From an uncultured Clostridia bacterium (GTDB taxonomy: Bacteria > Bacillota > Clostridia > Christensenellales > UBA1242), in NCBI GenBank assembly GCA_944380415.1, contig CALWHN010000003.1, positions 1 through 53,988 on the forward strand: a DNA stretch of 53,988 nucleotides, in the 5' to 3' direction. Each line of letters begins with the position of its first letter. Positions within the stretch are counted from its first letter, which is position 1. Positions 32,355-38,911 of the stretch are shown piece by piece. The notes beneath the pieces are model-generated. The model did not search any database and was not told the origin of the DNA. It saw only the letters and a program-made list of their open reading frames with translations. The translations under genes were made by a program, and so were the position numbers.

Positions 32355-32384
32355 ATGCTATCACAACACAATATCTTGTGTCAA
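32355..32384 (-). promoter_or_regulatory. nrdD promoter
   Basis: Minus strand: TTGACA (32384-32379), 18-bp spacer, TAGCAT (32360-32355) with extended -10 TGTGA; +1 near 32348. NrdR box 2 fills most of the spacer and overlaps the -35. Confidence 0.7.
32366..32381. promoter_or_regulatory. NrdR box 2 (promoter-overlapping)
   Basis: ACACAATATCTTGTGT, 15 of 16 matches to the NrdR consensus. Its position between -35 and -10 predicts direct repression by NrdR-dATP. Confidence 0.8.
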
Positions 32385-32611
32385 CTTTTTGTCGCAATTT
32401 TTTTAAATAACTAAATTTTTTGTTTAAAAATGCCATAATTTTTGAAGGCAAAAAAACATAAATTTGGCTTAATCTTTCGGCTGTGTGGCAACATTTAATA
32501 ATTAAGAATTTTTAAGAAAATCATATATTTAAAAAATCAAAAATTGGTCACAATTTGTCAAAATTCGACACTCTTCGGCATATAAATACATGCAAGACGG
32601 AGCAACTTTTT

Positions 32612-33313
32612 ATGATTTTTGAAAATTTTATAACCTTTATAAATAAAATTTTGGTTTTTTCATCGTTTGTAAACACCGCCTCTGGTTTTCCAAAGCCGCT
32701 AACTCTTGAAGAGGAAAAGGAATATTTTAAAAGATTTAAAGAAGGAGACAAAGAGGCTAAAGATATTTTAATTAGCCACAATCTCCGCTTGGTTGCCCAC
32801 ATTGTAAAAAAATATTCAGGGGCCGGAGAGGCAGACGATCTAATCTCCGTTGGCTCAATTGGCCTTATTAAGGCCATAAACAGCTTTGAATATAGCAAGG
32901 GAACCCAACTTTCAACCTACGCAGCAAGATGCATTGAAAATGAAATTTTGATGCTAATAAGATTAAACAAAAAACATCGTCAAACAATGTCTCTTCAAGA
33001 AACGCTTGGCCAGGATAAAGAGGGAAACGACATTGAGCTTATGGATATAATTCCAGGAATTGAAGATGAAGTTGTCGAGCTTGTTGAAAGCAATATTCTA
33101 ACGGAAAAAATGGGAGAAATTATAAAAAACTCCCTTTCAGAAAGAGAGTATGAAATTATTAAATTAAGATATGGCCTTTTTGGAAACAAACCTCTAACCC
33201 AAAGAGAAGTTGCAAGCAGGCTTGGAATTTCTAGATCCTATATATCTCGCCTTGAAACAAAAGCTATGGAAACAATTAAGGAGGAGATAACTAAGAGAAA
33301 CTTGCTGGTTTAG
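32612..33313 (+). CDS. sigK: Sporulation sigma factor SigK (pro-sigma-K)
   Basis: 233 aa from the ATG at 32612 (GGAG 9 nt upstream). The late mother-cell sigma factor. The N-terminal hydrophobic pro-sequence (MIFENFITFINKILVFSSFV) is followed by FPKPLTLEEEKEYFKRF. Region 2 reads HNLRLVAHIVKKY, DDLISVGSIGLIKAINSF and YAARCIENEILM; region 4 ends with QREVASRLGISRSYISRLE. The match to B. subtilis SigK includes GQDKEGN. The gene is intact, not split by a skin element. The pro-sequence implies processing by SpoIVFB, controlled by the SpoIVB found in this window. It is convergent with minE, overlapping by 4 bp. Confidence 0.95.
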   Translation: MIFENFITFINKILVFSSFVNTASGFPKPLTLEEEKEYFKRFKEGDKEAKDILISHNLRLVAHIVKKYSGAGEADDLISVGSIGLIKAINSFEYSKGTQLSTYAARCIENEILMLIRLNKKHRQTMSLQETLGQDKEGNDIELMDIIPGIEDEVVELVESNILTEKMGEIIKNSLSEREYEIIKLRYGLFGNKPLTQREVASRLGISRSYISRLETKAMETIKEEITKRNLLV

Positions 33314-33549
33314 TCCACAATTTGACCAAAGTCCTTAATTCTTGTTGCTGTTGCTTTAATTTCAAAGGTGACTCTTCCCCGCTCTGTTCTCATTAAAACT
33401 GTTATTTCATCGTCCAGTTCGGCATAGGAAGAAATTATGTCTGTTATTTCGCTTTTTAAAATGTTTAAAATTCGCGATGGGCTTTGATTTTTATCGCGAA
33501 CTAAAACGTTTATTAATCTGTCATTCCCAATTTCTGCAATTGTTTTCAT
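33310..33549 (-). CDS. minE: Cell division topological specificity factor MinE
   Basis: 79 aa. The anti-MinCD/MinD-stimulating segment and topological specificity domain are seen in DRLINVLVRDKNQSPSRIL and ILKSEITDIISSYAELDDE. MinE binds MinD, stimulates its ATPase and makes the Min proteins oscillate. The start overlaps the minD stop (TAATG), so the pair is coupled. Its presence indicates a MinDE-oscillator type rather than the DivIVA/MinJ type of B. subtilis. Confidence 0.93.
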   Translation of the reverse strand: MKTIAEIGNDRLINVLVRDKNQSPSRILNILKSEITDIISSYAELDDEITVLMRTERGRVTFEIKATATRIKDFGQIVD

Positions 33550-34340
33550 TATATCTTCCTTTTAAGGTTTCGCCTAAAATTTCCAAACAGGCCGCGATAT
33601 TTCATTGTGTAATCATAGATTTTTTTTGTTCCTTCGTGAAGATTTTCACAAAGAATTGTAAACGCTCGCCCGCTGATGCTTGCCCCTGCAAGACCGCCAA
33701 CTGTTGAAAGTGCGGTTATATCATCATCTTCTGGAATGACGCCCAAAAGCGGCGTTTTAAGCGCCCTAACAATTTCGTCCGCCGAAAGCATTTCTCCACT
33801 TAGAACAAGGTCTCCTCTGATTCTGTTTACAACAATTGATTTGTGAATTAAATCATAGCCAGAAAGGATTGAAAGAACTTTGTCTGCATCTCTGACGCTT
33901 GAAATATGAGGGGTTACAACAACAATGGCCTCGCTGGCGCAGTAAACTGCCCTGTGGAAGCCCGCCTCAACGCCCGCCGGACAGTCAATTAATATGTAAT
34001 CAAAATTTCCGTCAAGCGCGGAAACAACTTCCTTAATCTTTTCTCCCGTAACATTGCTTGTGCTGTAACTGTGAGCGGAAGGCATGACATAAAGCGATTG
34101 AATTCGCCTGTCTTGAACAAGCGCCTGTTTGGGACGACATCTCCCCTCAATTACGTCGACAATATCAAACATAACGCGCTTTTCAATTCCCATAACAACA
34201 TCTAAGTTGTTAAGGCCAATGTCAACGTCCATCAGACAAACTCTAAAACCAAGCGTGGCAAGCCGCGCGCCAAGATTGGCACAAATTGTTGTTTTTCCAA
34301 CGCCACCCTTGCCGCTTGTTATAACAATTTTTCTAGCCAT
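33549..34340 (-). CDS. minD: Septum site-determining ATPase MinD
   Basis: 263 aa ParA/MinD ATPase. The deviant Walker A GKGGVGKTT (residues about 10-18) carries the signature lysine; VCLMDVDIGLNNLDVVMG and DYILIDCPAGVE follow. A basic amphipathic C-terminal membrane-targeting helix ends the protein (FGNFRRNLKRKI). The minD-minE order is standard, but no minC lies upstream: the preceding gene is PFOR. A TAAAAT -10 ends exactly 6 nt before the ATG and there is no Shine-Dalgarno, so translation is probably leaderless. Confidence 0.96.
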   Translation of the reverse strand: MARKIVITSGKGGVGKTTICANLGARLATLGFRVCLMDVDIGLNNLDVVMGIEKRVMFDIVDVIEGRCRPKQALVQDRRIQSLYVMPSAHSYSTSNVTGEKIKEVVSALDGNFDYILIDCPAGVEAGFHRAVYCASEAIVVVTPHISSVRDADKVLSILSGYDLIHKSIVVNRIRGDLVLSGEMLSADEIVRALKTPLLGVIPEDDDITALSTVGGLAGASISGRAFTILCENLHEGTKKIYDYTMKYRGLFGNFRRNLKRKI

Positions 34341-34346
34341 ATTAAA

Positions 34347-34374
34347 ATTTTATTTAATGCATTAGATAACGCAA
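34347..34374 (-). promoter_or_regulatory. minD promoter, leaderless
   Basis: Minus strand: weak TTGCGT (34374-34369), 16-bp spacer, TAAAAT (34352-34347), then six bases to the ATG at 34340, the predicted +1. Confidence 0.5.
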
Positions 34375-34403
34375 AAGCCTTTTGTGGCGAAATATGGCTT
34401 TTT
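34371..34403 (-). terminator. PFOR terminator
   Basis: AAAAGCC / GGCTTTT stem with a 16-nt loop and T-runs on both sides. It overlaps the minD -35. Confidence 0.55.
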
Positions 34404-34422
34404 TTAAATATTTTTATAAAGT

Positions 34423-37400
34423 TTAGTTATTTCTTTGAGAGAGAAGCTTTAGGAAATTTCTCCTTGCAATTGCCTCTTGTTTAGCCTTTTCAAAAAGCTC
34501 TTTAGAAAGCTCTGGATTTGCCTTTGCAAGAGAGGAAAACCTCGTTTCGCCAGAGATGAATTCTTCATAGGAAATTGTTGGCTCGCCGCTGTCTAGCAAA
34601 AGCGTGTTTGTTTTTGGGTTATATCTAAAAAGCTCCCAATATCCGCTTTCAACTGCTCGCCTCATCTCCGTGAACGTCTTTTCCAAATTTATTCCGTGGT
34701 TGACGCAGGGCGCATAGGCAATTATAATGCTTGGCCCGTCAAATTCCTCTGCCTCCTTAAAGGCCTTGATTGCCTGTTCATAATTTGCTCCAAGAGAAAT
34801 TTTTGCAACATATGCATTGTTGCTCATAATTGCAATTGCGCCAAGATCTTTCTTTGCCGTTTTCTTTCCGCCCGAAGCAAACTTTGCAACTGCGCCACTT
34901 GGCGTTGATTTTGAGGACTGACCGCCCGTGTTTGAATAAACTTCTGTATCCAAAACCAAAATGTTAACATTTTCATTGCTGTGAAGAACATGATCCAGCC
35001 CGCCATAGCCGATGTCATAGGCCCAGCCATCGCCCCCAATTATCCAAACATTGCTCTTTTCCTTCCCTTCTTCAACAACATTTCGGCCGAGTTTAATTCC
35101 ATAGCCAAACTCCGCATTGTCTTCAAACAAACTGTTTGCCCAAGCAGGCCCATTTCCATTTTCGTCCTTTGAATATGGGCAAGATGGAAAGGAGCCGCCA
35201 TAGATACTTGAACAACCTGTTGCGTTTGCAATGATTATATTTTCTCCATAAAGCTGACTTAAGAGTTTTATATATGGAGTTTCGCCGCAACCGCCACAAG
35301 CTCCGCTAAACTCAAAATATGGCCTGTAAAATTGAAGACCTTTGGTTGAAAATTTATTAAAAGGCGAAGTTGTTTGTTTCAAAGTTTTGCTGTAGTTGTA
35401 ATTTTCAATCTCATTCGACAAGTCCGGAGCAACTTCCATTTTAAGCGCCTTGTCCTTTGCAATGCAAACATTTGCGCAAACTCCGCAACCAGTGCAATCC
35501 AATGGACTTACCTGAATTCGATATTTTGCACCCTTAACTCCAATTGCGTCCTTTGTTATAAACCCCTCTGGCGCATCTTTAATTTCGTTTTCGTCAACCA
35601 AAACTGCCCTAATTGCAGCGTGAGGGCACGCCATAACGCAACGTCCACATTGAACGCAAAGATCGCTGTTCCAATTTGGACACCTAAGCGCAATTCCTCT
35701 CTTTTCAAATTGTGATGTACCTGTTGGAACGCGGCCATCTGGCGCAAAGGCCGAAACTTTTAAATTGTTTCCCTCTCTAAGCGAAATTGGCTTCATAACT
35801 TCATTTGCAAATTTAATCTCATTTTCACAGCCAATGCAATTTACACAATCGCTGTTGCAGCCGTCAGAGCCAAAATTTTTGGGCTCATCTTCAAAGGTTT
35901 TTTCTGAAAGGAGAGAAAGCGGAACAAATTCAAGCCTATCAAAAGATAAAACTGCCCCCTCATTGGCCTTGACAATGCTTTCGCCCTTTCTCATGTATGT
36001 TTTTCTTGCAGCTTCAATCATCTGATTCTTCGCGCTTTCAAAGTCAATAATATTTGAAACTTTGAAGAATGCAGATTGCATAATTGTGTTAATTTTGTTT
36101 CCAAGCCCAACCTCGCTTGCAATGTTTTGGGCGTCAATTATATAAAGTTTTGCGTTTTTCTTGATCAAATCTTGCTTAAAGAAAATTGGAAGCTTTTTGT
36201 CCAGTTCCTCCGGCTTTAAAACCGTGTTTAAAAGAACAACTCCGTTTTGTTTCAAATGTTTTAAAATATTAAATCTTGAAATGAAACTATAATTGTGGAT
36301 CGCAATGAAATCCGCCCTTTCAATTTCATATGGCATCAAAATTTCCCTATCTGAAATTCTCAAATGAGAAACTGTTAAACTTCCGGATTTTTTAGAGTCA
36401 TATTCAAAATAGCCCTGAACAAATTTGTCCGTGCTGTTACCAATAATTTTAATGCTGTTTTTATTTGCGCTGATTGTTCCGTCTGAGCCAAGCCCAAAGA
36501 ACATCATTTGATAGCAATCTTTTTCAATTGTTGAATTGATTAAATCTGCCAACTTTGAATTGAGATTGAGCGAAGTGTTGGTAACGTCATCTTCTATTCC
36601 AACCGTGAAAGAGTTTTTTTGCTCTCTGGCCAAATTTTCAAATACGGCAATTGCGCAAGAAGGCGTAAACTCCTTGCTTCCAAGGCCATATCTTCCGCCA
36701 ACAACCTTAATTTCCCTTCCAACTTTGTTCAGTGCTGTGCAAACATCAACATACAAAGGCTCTCCAACTGAGCCAGATTCCTTTGTTCTATCTAAAACAC
36801 AAATTCTTTTGGTGGTTTTTGGAAGGCAAGCGACAAATGCCTGGCTGTTAAAAGGCCTGTATAATCTAACATTTAAAACGCCAATTTTTCCAAGTGAAGA
36901 GAATTTTTCCCTGTTTTTCTGAATTTTAGATATAACATCTTTAATTGTTTGGCTTGCGCTGCCCATTACAACAACAACGTTTTCAGCGTCGCTGTCTCCA
37001 TAATATTCAAAAGGACGATAGCTCCTTTTAATTTCCTTCTCAACGTCCAACATCGTTTGATTGATAATTTCATACGCATTGTCATAAAAGCTGTTGGAAG
37101 CCTCTCTATTTTGGAAGAAAACGTCCGGGTTTTGCGCCGTTCCAGATTGATGGGGATTCTTTGGAGAAAGCGCCCTGTTTCTAAACTTTTCAATTTCTTC
37201 CTTTGGAAGAAGCTTAAAAAGCGTTTGGTCTGAAATGTCCTCAATTTTTTGAATTTCATGAGAAGTTCTAAATCCATCAAAAAAATGTATGAACGGGAGG
37301 CTTGTTCTAAGCGAAGCAATGTGGGCGATAAGCGCACAATCTTGGGCCTCTTGAACACTTGAGGAAGCAAGCATCAAAAATCCAGTTGAACGTGCCGCCA

Positions 37401-37785
37401 TAACATCTGAATGATCTCCAAAAATTGAAAGCGCGTGGGTTGCAACCGCCCTAGCTGAAACGTGAAAAACAGTTGGCAAAAGTTCACCAGCAATTTTAAA
37501 CATGTTTGGAATCATAAGCATAAGCCCTTGGCTGCATGTAAAAGTTGTTGTAAGCGCGCCGGCTTTTAAACTTCCGTGAACTGCGCCAGCAACGCCAGCT
37601 TCAGACTGCATTTCAACAAGTTTTAACGGTTTTCCAAAAAGATTTTTTTCGCCCGCTAAAACCATTTCATCACACGCCTCTGCCATTGGGCTTGAAGGCG
37701 TGATTGGATAGATTGCGCTAACTTCACTAAGTTTATATGCAACGCGCGCGCAGGCAACGTTTCCGTCCACACAAATTTTGCTCAT
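34423..37785 (-). CDS. Pyruvate:ferredoxin (flavodoxin) oxidoreductase
   Basis: 1120 aa from the ATG at 37785 (GAGGT upstream). Single-chain PFOR converting pyruvate and CoA to acetyl-CoA, CO2 and reduced ferredoxin. N-terminal domain I has AIYPITPSSPMAEACDEM. Two ferredoxin-type 4Fe-4S motifs follow (CVQCGRCVMACPHAAI and CTGCGVCANVC), and the C-terminal TPP domain has GGDGWAYDIGYGGLDHVL with a further cluster cysteine set around GACGGCGETPY. All major motifs are present and length is normal (nifJ/por type). It is a strong marker of fermentative anaerobic metabolism. Confidence 0.97.
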   Translation of the reverse strand: MSKICVDGNVACARVAYKLSEVSAIYPITPSSPMAEACDEMVLAGEKNLFGKPLKLVEMQSEAGVAGAVHGSLKAGALTTTFTCSQGLMLMIPNMFKIAGELLPTVFHVSARAVATHALSIFGDHSDVMAARSTGFLMLASSSVQEAQDCALIAHIASLRTSLPFIHFFDGFRTSHEIQKIEDISDQTLFKLLPKEEIEKFRNRALSPKNPHQSGTAQNPDVFFQNREASNSFYDNAYEIINQTMLDVEKEIKRSYRPFEYYGDSDAENVVVVMGSASQTIKDVISKIQKNREKFSSLGKIGVLNVRLYRPFNSQAFVACLPKTTKRICVLDRTKESGSVGEPLYVDVCTALNKVGREIKVVGGRYGLGSKEFTPSCAIAVFENLAREQKNSFTVGIEDDVTNTSLNLNSKLADLINSTIEKDCYQMMFFGLGSDGTISANKNSIKIIGNSTDKFVQGYFEYDSKKSGSLTVSHLRISDREILMPYEIERADFIAIHNYSFISRFNILKHLKQNGVVLLNTVLKPEELDKKLPIFFKQDLIKKNAKLYIIDAQNIASEVGLGNKINTIMQSAFFKVSNIIDFESAKNQMIEAARKTYMRKGESIVKANEGAVLSFDRLEFVPLSLLSEKTFEDEPKNFGSDGCNSDCVNCIGCENEIKFANEVMKPISLREGNNLKVSAFAPDGRVPTGTSQFEKRGIALRCPNWNSDLCVQCGRCVMACPHAAIRAVLVDENEIKDAPEGFITKDAIGVKGAKYRIQVSPLDCTGCGVCANVCIAKDKALKMEVAPDLSNEIENYNYSKTLKQTTSPFNKFSTKGLQFYRPYFEFSGACGGCGETPYIKLLSQLYGENIIIANATGCSSIYGGSFPSCPYSKDENGNGPAWANSLFEDNAEFGYGIKLGRNVVEEGKEKSNVWIIGGDGWAYDIGYGGLDHVLHSNENVNILVLDTEVYSNTGGQSSKSTPSGAVAKFASGGKKTAKKDLGAIAIMSNNAYVAKISLGANYEQAIKAFKEAEEFDGPSIIIAYAPCVNHGINLEKTFTEMRRAVESGYWELFRYNPKTNTLLLDSGEPTISYEEFISGETRFSSLAKANPELSKELFEKAKQEAIARRNFLKLLSQRNN

Positions 37786-37806
37786 TTTAACCTCACAATT
37801 AAGACA

Positions 37807-37835
37807 ATTATAGACATTTTTCAAATTTTCTCCAA
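37807..37835 (-). promoter_or_regulatory. PFOR promoter
   Basis: Minus strand: TTGGAG (37835-37830), 17-bp spacer, TATAAT (37812-37807); +1 near 37800, with GAGGT before the ATG. Confidence 0.65.
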
Positions 37836-37913
37836 TCGTTTTGTAAAATTAAAGTAAAAAATAAATTAAAAATTGTTGTTTTTTTTGAATATCGTGATAA
37901 AATACCATGTAAT

Positions 37914-38879
37914 ATGTGGCATGAGGTATATCACGCATTTATAGAAACACTTAGGATAGTTCCAATTTTATTCTTGGTCTATCTTTTAATTTCATACCTA
38001 ACCCACCACAAAGAGGATCCATACAAATTTTTAACGAAAAAAAGCAAGCGTTTTGGCCCGCTTTTTGGTTCAGTTCTTGGAACAATTCCACAGTGCGGCT
38101 TCTCCGCAGTTATGGCGGATTTATTTTCAAAAAGAGCAATAACTCTTGGAACGCTATTTGCAGTTTTTCTTGCAACAAGCGACGAAGCAATTCCAATTTT
38201 AATTTCAAACCCAAGCTGGTATGCCGAACTTTGAATTATAATTGGCGTTAAATTTTTTGTTGGAATAATCTTTGGCTATGCAATAGATTTTATTCTTGAA
38301 CTAATTGAAAAAAACAAGGGAAAAACAAAAATTTCAAAAATTTTAAAGGAAGAAGCGATGGAGGTTCATGGCAGTCTCAACGTTGTTGAAATGCATCACG
38401 AACACGACCACGAAAAAGCGTGTTCCTGCCATGTTCATGAAGATTCAGATAAAACACACTATCACAACCACAACTCCTCTTGCTGCGCGGATAACATATT
38501 TGTTGACGCGCTGATTCACACGCTGAAAATTTCTGGCTTTATTTTAGTTATCAATGTAATTTTAAACGTTGTGATTTACTATGTTGGAATGGAAAATTTT
38601 ATTGGCTTTGTTTCAATCAACGAATATCTCCAACCTCTTGTAACTTCGCTTATTGGGCTGATTCCAAACTGCGCGGCATCTGTCTTTTTAATTGAGCTTA
38701 TGATGGAAGGTGGAATAACCTTGTCGTCAACAATTGCAGGCCTTTGCATTGGAAGCGGAGTTGGGCTAATTGTTCTTTTTAAAAACAACAAGAATATTAA
38801 ACAAAACCTTTTAATTGTTGTTCTTCTATATATAATTTCAGTTTGTGTTGGCCTTGCCTTGACACCAATTTTGCATTAA
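37914..38879 (+). pseudogene. Putative manganese/metal permease interrupted by in-frame TGA
   Basis: A 321-codon frame with one TGA at 38232-38234 (codon 107). Before it, 106 residues contain LRIVPILFLVYLLISYL and PLFGSVLGTIPQCGFSAVMADLFSKRAITLGTL, typical of the ArsP_2/DUF2899 putative manganese transporter family. After it the same frame continues with a membrane helix (VKFFVGIIFGYAIDF). A His/Cys-rich cytoplasmic loop follows (HHEHDHEK, then CHVHEDSDKTHYHNHNSSCC), then the second inverted half with IGLIPNCAASVFLIELMMEGG. A second start at 38358 could give the C-terminal half alone. TGA is used as a stop elsewhere, so a nonsense mutation or readthrough is more likely than recoding. The promoter is an extended -10 TGATAAAAT with a leader of about 4 nt. 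Confidence 0.75.
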
Positions 38880-38910
38880 AAAAACAAGCAGTTTGCTTGT
38901 TTTTTTTTAA
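38879..38910. terminator. Bidirectional terminator
   Basis: AAAACAAGCA-gtt-TGCTTGTTTT stem with A and T runs, between the permease (+) and the LRR gene (-). Confidence 0.85.
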
Positions 38911-38911
38911 A

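Noticed and set aside
38232..38234. Selenocysteine or recoded TGA (genetic code 4) in the permease
   Set aside because: rimO and the 168-aa gene end at TGA, and no bSECIS-like hairpin was seen just downstream.
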